From: Sipunculus nudus
Taxonomy: Eukaryota > Annelida > Sipuncula > Golfingiida > Sipunculidae
NCBI GenBank assembly: GCA_026874595.1
Contig: CM049310.1
Coordinates: 126,001-190,000 of the forward strand
Direction of reading: 5' to 3'
DNA length: 64,000 nucleotides
Position 1 is the stretch's first letter, and the number at the start of each line of letters is the position of its first letter. Positions 9,472 to 18,612 of the stretch are shown here, one piece after another. A program made the translations under genes and the position numbers. Under the pieces are notes generated by a model. That model was not told where the DNA came from. It did no database searches and worked only from the letters and a program-made list of their open reading frames with translations.

Positions 9472-10662
9472 TCATGCTACCCTTGGCTTTATCACGTACG
9501 TGTATAACACGTACCCCAAACCTGCTAGCACAGAAAGCGTCAGGATCGTGCAAATAATCTTGCTGATTATACGTGAGCAACACGATTCGCACACGTAACA
9601 GTCACCGTCAGAGTGTTTCCCACTGCGCCGACAAATGCCACAGCGCTCCACCAAAAGTGACACGTAATACAACATCACCCAACACCCCGCGCTTAAGACG
9701 CCTGCGTGCCAGTACGCAAACTGGGGGACGAACGCGTCACAGGATCGTAGGCGATGGGATGAATACGTCCCCATCAAACAGGCCACAGTGAGAAATATAA
9801 CCATGGCATGCAAAGCTCCGCACGCGCCGGAACAGACCAACTTGTTGTGTCTGTGTCGTGTGGACACGCTCTTTCGGTCATTTTTCCCGATCGGCCAGTG
9901 GAACCCGGTGAATTCAAACTGGGAATACGGCGGAGGAGGTTCATCGGTGCCCGTGTGCAAGTACCGGTCGGCTTCCTCGACAACAACGGCTTCCATTGAG
10001 TCCACTCCGTCGAGAATGGCAGGTTTCTCATCGGGTTTTTCGCCCTGTGTCGGCGGCACTACGAGATTCGGTTCCGCATACGTGAAGCGCGGACGCGATA
10101 CATCGGATTTTGGGTTGTGGCCTCCGGGGACGGCTGGGTTGTCGTTACAAGCTGTTGTTTTGTCTGCAAGTTTCTGTTGTGCTTTTTCACGAAGACCATC
10201 CATGATACGGATGTGAGCTACATGCAGTTTATGCGCAGCGTTGCGCAAGTGCATGCTCAAAACAACGAACAAACATAGACCCACAAGTGGGAAGCACACA
10301 GCGTCAAACAACATCTCCTGCAGCAGCTCGTCATAGGCCGCAACAAGGCGTTCCGGGGGTCGACCTGACGAATCAGTGGTAGGAACAGGTGACGCGTTCT
10401 CATTGCAAAGTAATATGCCGACAGTACACCTGAGTCTACGTGGGCGTCTCAACCAGCAGGCGCTTGTCGGGTATGCGGTTTGTGGCAAAAAGTAAGGTTC
10501 CATAGAGGCGTTGCGTCCAGAGCGTAAATAAATGCAACCGCAGTGGTCGTCCTCCGGCCACCACCCAGGGTGCCACAAGTGTAGAGCGCTGATGATCCCC
10601 GCAGCCATGCAGGCGATCGACGCAGCTAGGCCAGTGGCTACCTGAAATGTCGTGTGTCCCAT
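9472..10662 (-). CDS. Multi-pass membrane protein with a PPPY motif
   Basis: A 396-residue protein from the ATG at 10662; the frame also opens upstream at a GTG. It has about five hydrophobic segments: one near the N-terminus (VATGLAASIACMAAGII), one near residue 130 (FPLVGLCLFVVLS), two in the middle-right, and one close to the C-terminus (ICTILTLSVLAGLGYVLY). The long loop after the second segment carries PPPPYSQF, which holds the PPxY motif used by viruses and cellular adaptors to bind WW domains of NEDD4-type ubiquitin ligases. A Cys-rich patch (CGICRRSG...CYVCESCC) precedes the last segment. It is probably an envelope protein. The family is not recognised. Confidence 0.65.
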   Translation of the reverse strand: MGHTTFQVATGLAASIACMAAGIISALHLWHPGWWPEDDHCGCIYLRSGRNASMEPYFLPQTAYPTSACWLRRPRRLRCTVGILLCNENASPVPTTDSSGRPPERLVAAYDELLQEMLFDAVCFPLVGLCLFVVLSMHLRNAAHKLHVAHIRIMDGLREKAQQKLADKTTACNDNPAVPGGHNPKSDVSRPRFTYAEPNLVVPPTQGEKPDEKPAILDGVDSMEAVVVEEADRYLHTGTDEPPPPYSQFEFTGFHWPIGKNDRKSVSTRHRHNKLVCSGACGALHAMVIFLTVACLMGTYSSHRLRSCDAFVPQFAYWHAGVLSAGCWVMLYYVSLLVERCGICRRSGKHSDGDCYVCESCCSRIISKIICTILTLSVLAGLGYVLYTYVIKPRVA

Positions 10663-10771
10663 ATTTAATGCCGCACACAGCACGATAATGATCCCGCATT
10701 GATCGGTGAGGCAGCTGTCATTGTGACATCAGACAGATACACATCCCCCACTGCACAAATACAAGTCTCTG

Positions 10772-11311
10772 TTATGCAGCGATGGCTTTCGCGATCTGAC
10801 AGAAAAAAGAAACCCAACCTGGCACCCCATGTGGCATCCATCCTGTGAAAAGCCCAGGAGAAGCATGGTTCTTGTGAATTGACGGGTTAACCACGTACAA
10901 ATAAGCCCACCTGACGAAAACAGAGGACACACATTTAATGGTTTCCAGCGGGACGCCATTGCGTTCCAGCTGACGACGAACAGACAAAGCGAATGCGAAA
11001 AAAACCAAAGCGTGTCCATAATAGCAGAAACCGTTCGCCACGCGGCCTAGTATGATATTCAGACTCTTTTCAATGTCATGTTGCCCGTTCAGACATGACC
11101 ACCACCTCTCTCCCGCAACTTTGATGTCCTTCATGTTTTCCAATTGCTTTATGCACCCTCCCAGTGCAATTTCCACGTGCGCGTACGGTATAAAACAATC
11201 AGAACAGACTGAGCGGTTATCGTGGCGTTCAGGGAATTGACAGACGAAAAGATGATTCACGATTCGCCTGGCCGTAGAATGGGGCATAACAAGCGGATAT
11301 CTTCTACGCAT
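10772..11311 (-). CDS. Hypothetical protein, hydrophobic C-terminal half
   Basis: A 179-residue protein from the ATG at 11311; a second ATG follows 8 codons later. The frame is open further upstream but only from a GTG. The C-terminal half has two hydrophobic helices with a G-R pair before the first (LGRVANGF) and a G-W pair in the last (VPGWVSFF). This faintly recalls the BH1 and BH2 signatures of Bcl-2 proteins, but the spacing is longer than usual and no clear BH3 was found. It could equally be a membrane protein. Confidence 0.45.
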   Translation of the reverse strand: MRRRYPLVMPHSTARRIVNHLFVCQFPERHDNRSVCSDCFIPYAHVEIALGGCIKQLENMKDIKVAGERWWSCLNGQHDIEKSLNIILGRVANGFCYYGHALVFFAFALSVRRQLERNGVPLETIKCVSSVFVRWAYLYVVNPSIHKNHASPGLFTGWMPHGVPGWVSFFCQIAKAIAA

Positions 11312-11762
11312 ACCGTTATTCGATCGTCTCAGCAAACTTGTCTGATGTGGCGTGAACGACTTTGCGTGCGGCGGTAGTGCAATGCCTGGTATCCTGTCCT
11401 TAATTTGCGAAACCACTCACGCCCGAAAACGGTGTTACTGCAAATTGCTACACACGTCACGCGCACGACTTTCGCACTCATGTGGGAACGTCCACAGATA
11501 TTCTGGTAGCAAGTCGTCGGAGAAGTTGATTGTCATTGCCGCGGCCAAATGTCGACATCCGGGTTAACGTCTGGGACACATGTCCGGCTAGTCGAGGCGT
11601 TTATCAAGGATAACAGTACACTTAGGGGGACGCCGGTTTGTAACTGCACGATCAGGCAATTATTCGAGAGACGAAGTGTCACACATTTTTTATTATTGTG
11701 TCGTTTCAACGTTCCTGTGCCTGAGCATCCAACGCCTGCTCACCAGCAAATGCAAATAGCGT
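11312..11762. other. Intergenic stretch
   Basis: No convincing gene. TTTATT at 11689-11694 gives AATAAA on the minus strand, a suitable poly(A) signal for the membrane protein ending at 11763. Confidence 0.45.
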
Positions 11763-12422
11763 TCACGATCTGTCCCAAAGGGCGTGCTGAGTGGTTTCAA
11801 GGACGAGGGCGGCTGCAGTGAATAACAGGTACATGGCAGAGAGTACGTAGAACGTGATGCACGGGGGCTGAACTATTCCTGTTTTCGCCACGCGCACCAT
11901 CTGCACCAAGAAACTTATGAACCAAGGGATGATCATGATCACATGCAAACCAGACACGATTGCGGATTTGGAAGAGGCTGATACCATCCCCGTGAGACTG
12001 TAAAAAGCACGTGGATCACCCTTCGTGCCACGCACGTTCTCTTTGTCATGCACTAGTAACCTTTCGCCTTCATGGTTTTCCTCACACGTGTCACCTCCAT
12101 TGTCATCTTTTTCGTCTCTGAATATGTAAGTGTTTTTTCGAGGTCCTCGTCTACTCCCAAACGTATGTTTATTACGTCCCTCATGAGCGGACATCTTCGT
12201 CTCCCTTGGGTTGTTCCTTCCGGAAATACGGTACGCGAACACAGTCAAGCAGATCATGCTGGATCCATATTGTATCATACATATAGGAAGAAAAGAACTG
12301 TCGTCACATAAAGATATATGTGCCGCGCCTGTTGTGATGATAATGCCGTATGCAGACACAAGAACAAAGGCGAACATGATACGAAGACGGCGACCTCTGA
12401 CGAATGACGCCTTGCCGTTCAT
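11763..12422 (-). CDS. Four-helix membrane protein
   Basis: A 219-residue protein starting at an ATG, with four hydrophobic segments: two near the N-terminus (IMFAFVLVSAYGIIITTG and the stretch after PICMIQYG) and two near the C-terminus (SGLHVIMIIPWFISFLV and FYVLSAMYLLFTAAALVL). A hydrophilic loop of about 70 charged residues sits between the pairs. The layout of two helices, a charged loop and two helices resembles the PPPY membrane protein at 9472-10662. It is a possible envelope protein; the family is unknown. Confidence 0.6.
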   Translation of the reverse strand: MNGKASFVRGRRLRIMFAFVLVSAYGIIITTGAAHISLCDDSSFLPICMIQYGSSMICLTVFAYRISGRNNPRETKMSAHEGRNKHTFGSRRGPRKNTYIFRDEKDDNGGDTCEENHEGERLLVHDKENVRGTKGDPRAFYSLTGMVSASSKSAIVSGLHVIMIIPWFISFLVQMVRVAKTGIVQPPCITFYVLSAMYLLFTAAALVLETTQHALWDRS

Positions 12423-12693
12423 CGTTGTCTATGCTTTCGTTATTAGGGCAATAATATACAACAACCTGTACAGAAGAACAGTAGGAACACCCCCAATCCA
12501 ATAACCAACAGAACCACACAGCCGCTACTGACACAGACCTGTATTTGGAAAGGGGCCATTGACCTCGTTCTCTCTTTACATCAACGTTCATGTCAATTCG
12601 TTATCGAGCCGTTACGGGAATTGAGAACAGTGACAACCAAAGGTATAACGGAAAACACGTTTTTGTTTTTGTTTACCCTCGAGGATCCGCAAC

Positions 12694-12984
12694 ATGGCCG
12701 CTATACCACCGCCACACCCACAACTGGGGCCTTGGGCCTTTGCATTTGACAACCATCACCTGGCCCCTTACCTCAACACGGGCGTACAGGAACTGTACAC
12801 ACTAGCGAAGAGTTACGCCACGGGAGGACTGCTGGAAAACGACCCTATGGATGCACGGTTGCTGGAATCCAAATTTATCAGATATTATAAATGCTATGTG
12901 GCGGGTGCGTCAGTGCGAGGCGTTCAAAACACACCCCTGGGCGTTTGCTTGGTGCAAAGTTTCGATCCGCACATGATGGACTGA
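12694..12984 (+). CDS. Small hypothetical protein upstream of the capsid gene
   Basis: A 96-residue protein beginning at an ATG in a good context (AACATGG). It is Pro-rich at the N-terminus, then helical, without membrane segments or metal sites. The capsid-protein candidate starts 39 bases after its stop in the same direction, so the two may be transcribed together. A small capsid or scaffold-associated role is only a guess from position. Confidence 0.55.
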   Translation: MAAIPPPHPQLGPWAFAFDNHHLAPYLNTGVQELYTLAKSYATGGLLENDPMDARLLESKFIRYYKCYVAGASVRGVQNTPLGVCLVQSFDPHMMD

Positions 12985-13023
12985 AGGTACGAAGATGTCG
13001 AATACGTCAGTAAAGACGCTGTG

Positions 13024-16000
13024 ATGTCGGAACCGCCACAGTCAGACAAGGCGCCCCCGAGGACAGTTCAGAGGCGGAAAAAGAAATTCACCTTCGCCTT
13101 GTCACATTCAGCCTACCTGGATGTGCCCTTTGACGTGCTGAACGTATTACGCACAAAGTTGGCCAGTGAAACAAACGATGCTCACACCACAGAACCTATC
13201 GTCCGGTTCGGGTATATGATGCAAGACGGCATGAGGGACCTCATAACGAGTCTGCGCGCCGGAAACATGGCCCACATGGGCGAGTTCCTGAGGGACATAT
13301 CGCCGGACGCAGCCATTATGCGGGCACTGTACGCTACCAGGTCGCAGCTGCAACGTGCCCCTGACCCCAACCGCATAGCTCTTATGAAATGTCAGGCACT
13401 GAATGAGGCGGCGAGGATGTTTATGGCGAACCTGTTTTCAGTCCGGCTGGACGCATACGGCGCTGTCCGCCGCCTGGCGAACCAGTGCAGCCAGCAGTGT
13501 GACCGGATTCCTTTCATCCGCGAGAGGTCGCAAAGAGACGAAGGGGCGCCTTGGTCTGGAGCAAAGGCAAAATTGAAAGTCGCCGTGGAGGAAGCTGAGG
13601 CCCAGCTCAGCAGACCGGGAGCCGACCCGCCCAGCATCACTCAGAAGCTTCACCTGCAACGGATGAAAGATCTTTTGTCCTCGGAAAGTGAACTGTTCGA
13701 TGCCTCGGATGTTCTGTGTGTGGTGCTGATGGGACCCGAGACTTACCAGCAGATGGCTCAAGGTATGTCAATGTACCGCGTGCTGATAGACTTGCGCCGT
13801 GGTGTGCTCCGCATAAACAAAACGGAGGAACAGATGATCGCACATACGGGTATCATGGTCCTTAACATACACAGCAACAAAGAGACCGTGAAAGACAGAG
13901 AACCGACAGCCGAAGAATACGTTTCGATCATGCGGGGCCCTGTCGACAGCAACGGGGAACCTACGGAGACTCTTTTCGCTGGAGTGGAAAAGGGTTACGT
14001 GGTACAGACATTCCCGGGGTTGACCCACAGAGACGGTCTGGTCTTGTTTTCGAAAGACGTCAGCGATGTGACAGACGTGACACGCCGCGTGGACCGTGAT
14101 GTGACACGGGACATACTGCACGTGACGCAGACCACACCCATAGCGCTGTGCAGTCAACTAGACTACGTGCTGGACCGCTTGCAGAACCCGTCTTGTACTA
14201 CAGGAAACCTAGGTGACCCACACCCAGTCAGGAACCCAAGCGCAAAACAACGCCTGCAAGTGCCCGTGAGCATGACGTGGAAAACCTACGGGGGCCGCGA
14301 CGAAACCGTTACGGCTCTCCAGGCACTGATCGACGTCCTTTTCAACCCGGACCTGTACAATTTCGTGAGTACAACTAAAAGGTACAACACGCCTTCCAAA
14401 CTGCATGCTGCAGGGACATCCGGACCTTCCGGGAGAAATGACGAAAGTACACACACTGCAGGAGTATGGGACGTCTTTCCTCCAAAAACCCGAGCATCCC
14501 TGTGTGATGTTGTTGCACACCATGACGTATCGACCACAGCTTTGAGGTTGCATAAAACTGAAGGGCCTATGGCGAGATCGTACGGATGGACCTGTGAGAA
14601 CACCCTGCTATTGCCTCTGCAGCGCAGCCTGAGTAATGTGGACCACATGAACTATCACCAAGCGGGATCTGTGCGTCTGCTCCATGACCAACCTAACCCC
14701 TTCCAGACGCTACACTTCATCCCAAAGAATCTTGACAAAACATCTTTTTCAAAATTGTGTAAAATAACAGGTGGTACAATACCAGACGGGTTCAAGGAAG
14801 GAACATCCGCGCTGTTCGTACCGAGATTTCATCTTGAAAATATACCGCTCTGTCTCCGACCCCTGTCCAGCGTTCAGGACGCGGGTGAGAGCATAGCGAG
14901 GACGCATTACCCTTACCTGTTGGACCCCACTGATCCGCGCTCAGAGGCAGCCAGGGTCTGGAGTACGTCGTTGAACCACTCTTGTCAAGACCTGCTCTGC
15001 AAACGCTGGGAAGCGATGCTGATCGCCAAGTACCCCACTGACATGTTGTTCGTCGAAAAATTTCACACACACGTTTGTGAAAATGGAGAAAGCATTGAAT
15101 TCCAGTACCTGCTACGGTCAGCTTACATATTTTCGGCTTTCGGAGGGGTGCTGACATGCGACTCAAACCTGACGTTGATGAAGGCGATCGCAACAGTGCC
15201 ACTCCCCCCTGTATTGAGGCAGTTCCCGCCTTTACAAAAACTACAACAAGCATGCCGTGGCATAGTGAAGTTAACTGAAGATGTCGCAGGGTGTTTGATG
15301 AAACGGTTAGCTGCCGATCTGCAGGTTTTGGGTCACGGGCAGATAGCAGCAAAACTCGTGTCATCCGAGGCAGTGACGTTCACAAAAAAAGAATCTGCAA
15401 TATTACTACGGCGTAGTCAAGAAATCAGCAGTTGCACAGACCTTGCTTTACCCACACCGCTACCAATGGGCGTGACGGCGTCTAACATGTGGCAGCATGT
15501 CGACATGAAAGACTCAACGGACGTGACGTGTTTCGCATGGATGCGGCAGGATCCGGATGAGTTTGCTACTCACCCAACTAAGTACGATGTGACTGAAAAG
15601 GCAAAACGTGATCAGACAGACGCGTATAGCAAATGTCATGTTAAGATACCAACTAATATATTCCAAACAGCAACGCCACAAGACATGATACAAATGAAGA
15701 CATTTTACAGCATAATGCAGCAACTTTGCGGGAGCACAATGACAGCTGTTAAACCACGTCAGGATAACCAACAGATGGCCGCGTGTGTCACGGTGGCTAC
15801 AGCGAGGGACTTATTCAAAAAGACAGCTCGAAATAACCGACACTCATCCTGGGACACTCAAACACAATTCTACCCTTTAGATAACACGGTTTTCCGCATA
15901 TCAGCTGTACCGGCAGCCAGTCTGCGTATGAAAACAACAAACGGTGGCCTTTACAGAACGGAAACTGCATTATGCACGGACGGGGTCTTCCTAAAAAACG

Positions 16001-17562
16001 CCGTCGACATTTCTGGTGACGTGAGCCACATTACGCTGAAAACATTTGAGGGTATCACGTTCGAATACGACGACGACACCGGCTTGATAAAACAAGACAC
16101 CAAAACGAAACTGGAGGCTGCAAAAAAGATTGTCACAGATGAAACAGCCCAAACACTGTGGTTTCCCCTGCCCTTGTCCCTAGAAGTGATGGACGTAAAC
16201 ATGTGCGAAACCCTAACGGAAAATAAAGGAAAATTGATTGGAAAGGATATACCACGGTACAACGGATGTGACATGCAGCCGGACATATACCTTTACGCTG
16301 CGGCACATCACCCAGTTCAGCGAGACGGCATTCACTCGCGCCGCGTAGCACTTTCGCAGTTGAGCCCGGAGGCCAGGGTGATGATAACACCTGTACAACA
16401 GACATATGCAACAGCAGCCGGTATATGCGCTCTTGCAAAGCAGGCAGGTCATGCCACCCTGGGTTGCATGGTGCTGCAACACGACAAAGTGGAAACAGAA
16501 CACCTGTTCGCAGCCACCCCTGCGAGTATATGGCTCAGACAGGGACCCGTGCACACGCAAGAGACGATCAACGACACTCACAGTGGCACGATCGTGCAAG
16601 AAATGCTCCGTTTTTCTGAAACCAAGATGGGCACATCAGGCCTCGTTGTGCCGCACGCCATGTTCACAGGAAACCGCACAGACGGGGCATACCACCCAAG
16701 GGTCTCCTGGCAAGGCATCGACAGGAACGCACGAAACATAACATCTGACGTGGCTACGTTGTACGTGGAAAGTGCAAAGGCGTACGGGAGCAGTCTCGCC
16801 GGAAAGATGACCGCAAGCTCCACAGGCGCAGATCCCCTGCAAAAGACAGCCGGTTACGTTCAAGGACACAGCGCCTATTGGCCAGAGAGGGACGCGGGTC
16901 GCGGCCAGGCAGAAAAGTCCACAACCGATATACTGTTGGTGCCTACTTGCATGCCACTGGAAGCGTTCTGCAACGTCGTGGACGTGCGTAACCCGGGCAA
17001 GTCGGACGCTTTTCAAGACTGTGCCAACCGGATGACCCGCTCCATGTTTTTCACGGGGGAGGCTTCCGGTTTCAGCAACCCGTGGGCATCATTGCCGTTC
17101 TCCTTGGCTTACGTAGGACATTCACAGACGAGTGTAGGGGAACTGTTGCGCATGCCTCAGACGATTGCTGAGAGGTCACCCGTTCACAACGGACTGGACC
17201 GCGGCCTGACCGAACTGTTGGAGAACATGGAACTTGGCCATCTAGGGAGGAAAAGGAAAACACCAGGAGCAGACGTTCCTGTACCCGGATGGAAGGTCGG
17301 GACAAAAGGAGATGCAAGCCACACACATATCAGTCCGATGAGCCTGTCCAATAGCCCGGGCCAGTACCGACATCTCAGCCACGTCCTAGGCGGGGCCGTG
17401 CCAATGACATCTTGTTCAGCCCCTCACCTGTCCTTGGATAACCGTACATGGGGTGAGCCCACGCGCTTCCCTGACGGAAACTACAAATTGAACGGGTTTA
17501 ACACATTACTATTCAACCCAAATGCCAACCCTGCCACGTCTGGAGGCCGTCCAATGGCATGA
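13024..17562 (+). CDS. Candidate major capsid protein
   Basis: A 1512-residue protein from the ATG at 13024 (preceded by a GTG codon). It has no signal peptide, membrane segment or enzyme motif; composition is even, as expected for a large shell protein. The length fits herpesvirus major capsid proteins (about 1300-1500 residues). Near residues 1340-1400 a stretch with TCMPLEAF, a helix, and then FSNPWASLPF recalls the conserved NPWAS-containing C-terminal region of that family. The last 80 residues are Pro/Asn/Gly-rich and look like an exposed tail. The gene has its own poly(A) signal at 17620. The call rests on size, composition and one short motif; another large structural protein is possible. 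Confidence 0.6.
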   Translation: MSEPPQSDKAPPRTVQRRKKKFTFALSHSAYLDVPFDVLNVLRTKLASETNDAHTTEPIVRFGYMMQDGMRDLITSLRAGNMAHMGEFLRDISPDAAIMRALYATRSQLQRAPDPNRIALMKCQALNEAARMFMANLFSVRLDAYGAVRRLANQCSQQCDRIPFIRERSQRDEGAPWSGAKAKLKVAVEEAEAQLSRPGADPPSITQKLHLQRMKDLLSSESELFDASDVLCVVLMGPETYQQMAQGMSMYRVLIDLRRGVLRINKTEEQMIAHTGIMVLNIHSNKETVKDREPTAEEYVSIMRGPVDSNGEPTETLFAGVEKGYVVQTFPGLTHRDGLVLFSKDVSDVTDVTRRVDRDVTRDILHVTQTTPIALCSQLDYVLDRLQNPSCTTGNLGDPHPVRNPSAKQRLQVPVSMTWKTYGGRDETVTALQALIDVLFNPDLYNFVSTTKRYNTPSKLHAAGTSGPSGRNDESTHTAGVWDVFPPKTRASLCDVVAHHDVSTTALRLHKTEGPMARSYGWTCENTLLLPLQRSLSNVDHMNYHQAGSVRLLHDQPNPFQTLHFIPKNLDKTSFSKLCKITGGTIPDGFKEGTSALFVPRFHLENIPLCLRPLSSVQDAGESIARTHYPYLLDPTDPRSEAARVWSTSLNHSCQDLLCKRWEAMLIAKYPTDMLFVEKFHTHVCENGESIEFQYLLRSAYIFSAFGGVLTCDSNLTLMKAIATVPLPPVLRQFPPLQKLQQACRGIVKLTEDVAGCLMKRLAADLQVLGHGQIAAKLVSSEAVTFTKKESAILLRRSQEISSCTDLALPTPLPMGVTASNMWQHVDMKDSTDVTCFAWMRQDPDEFATHPTKYDVTEKAKRDQTDAYSKCHVKIPTNIFQTATPQDMIQMKTFYSIMQQLCGSTMTAVKPRQDNQQMAACVTVATARDLFKKTARNNRHSSWDTQTQFYPLDNTVFRISAVPAASLRMKTTNGGLYRTETALCTDGVFLKNAVDISGDVSHITLKTFEGITFEYDDDTGLIKQDTKTKLEAAKKIVTDETAQTLWFPLPLSLEVMDVNMCETLTENKGKLIGKDIPRYNGCDMQPDIYLYAAAHHPVQRDGIHSRRVALSQLSPEARVMITPVQQTYATAAGICALAKQAGHATLGCMVLQHDKVETEHLFAATPASIWLRQGPVHTQETINDTHSGTIVQEMLRFSETKMGTSGLVVPHAMFTGNRTDGAYHPRVSWQGIDRNARNITSDVATLYVESAKAYGSSLAGKMTASSTGADPLQKTAGYVQGHSAYWPERDAGRGQAEKSTTDILLVPTCMPLEAFCNVVDVRNPGKSDAFQDCANRMTRSMFFTGEASGFSNPWASLPFSLAYVGHSQTSVGELLRMPQTIAERSPVHNGLDRGLTELLENMELGHLGRKRKTPGADVPVPGWKVGTKGDASHTHISPMSLSNSPGQYRHLSHVLGGAVPMTSCSAPHLSLDNRTWGEPTRFPDGNYKLNGFNTLLFNPNANPATSGGRPMA

Positions 17563-17917
17563 AAGGGATTGGAGCGGTAATTGTCAAAGACGTTGTAAAA
17601 TGTTTTGGAACTGTTATCTAATAAAGGTTTATAGTCGTAACCATTGGTTGTTTGTTATATGTTGCGTACATGGTTATGTTCAAACACACACACAACACGC
17701 CGATCCCAAAAACAACACAACACATGAACACAATGTCGAATACCTCTTTATAACGCATGCCAAAAACACCCCACAATGTTGGTCAAATGTTCGGTAATAC
17801 TAACAACAAGAATATGCAAACAAAGTTCAGTCCTGGTTTGAGAATCTGTGAGAGTCCCCTCCTCTTTGCAATGTCTCCTATCGTACAATCCTGTACGTGG
17901 GGGCAGAGCGCGTTAGG
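17563..17917. other. Convergent 3' spacer
   Basis: AATAAA at 17620-17625 serves the capsid candidate and is followed by a TG-rich stretch. The rest is CA-rich simple sequence (ACACACACAACAC near 17685) with no gene. Confidence 0.55.
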
Positions 17918-18439
17918 CTATACATCCGTTGACACAATTTCAAAACGCATACGACCTTTGCCCCACTCGGCTTCGTCCTCTTTCAACATGTATCCGATAT
18001 TTTCCAAGCAGTAAATAACGTACGAAAGCAATTCGGCATCAGCGGACATGGGAGTAAATTTGTAAATTTCCAAGATGATCATGCTCTCCAAAAACGGGAT
18101 CTCGCGACACAACGCTTTGTAGACGGCTGCTTCCGTTTCTGGTGACAACACAGGACCGCACTGGTTATTGAGATTCATCAGACAGAACAGACACGATTCT
18201 GGTGGCCATGGGTCCACTTGCAGGTGCTTCCACACATTCAGATGACAGTTGGTTGCCAGAGCGAGACTGTAGCAATCAGACAAGTCAGAAGCCGACTTTC
18301 GCGCTCCCCTGATGAAGTCTACCATTTGCCTGGCCGCTTCAGCATTTACACTGGTCATGGCGGCTTTTAGAAGGACGAGCCGTCTGAGTGACACCGACCG
18401 CTTAGGTCGAGGTTTATCGCGACGGCTCACTGACGACAT
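17918..18439 (-). CDS. Hypothetical protein, paralogue of the one at 44704
   Basis: A 173-residue protein from the ATG at 18439. I chose this start because a TATATAAGT element at about 18492-18500 lies just upstream; the longer frame begins with GTG beyond that TATA box. It shares an ordered set of residues with the protein at 44704-45246: V-D-P-W-P-P, C-L, an A-V-Y-K element, and a C-terminal Y-x-I/L-Y-C helix, so the two are paralogues. It is helical overall with no known motif. The N-terminus is basic. Function unknown. Confidence 0.6.
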   Translation of the reverse strand: MSSVSRRDKPRPKRSVSLRRLVLLKAAMTSVNAEAARQMVDFIRGARKSASDLSDCYSLALATNCHLNVWKHLQVDPWPPESCLFCLMNLNNQCGPVLSPETEAAVYKALCREIPFLESMIILEIYKFTPMSADAELLSYVIYCLENIGYMLKEDEAEWGKGRMRFEIVSTDV

Positions 18440-18489
18440 CGCGAGGGTCACAACTTGTACATATATGCAACTGGCACAGGGCCGTGTAT

Positions 18490-18502
18490 CACTTATATAA
18501 GT
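18490..18502. promoter_or_regulatory. Bidirectional TATA element
   Basis: The sequence CTTATATAAG is palindromic and sits between the leftward gene (ATG 18439) and the rightward gene (ATG 18613), so it could position transcription in both directions. Confidence 0.45.
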
Positions 18503-18612
18503 AGTGGCCTGCCATTGGGGACGCAGACGTAACTGCACGGCAGGCCGTCAATGATACGATACGGGGGGTTGTGTTCCGATCATATCATACGTTAAACAGT
18601 TGCTGTCACGTG

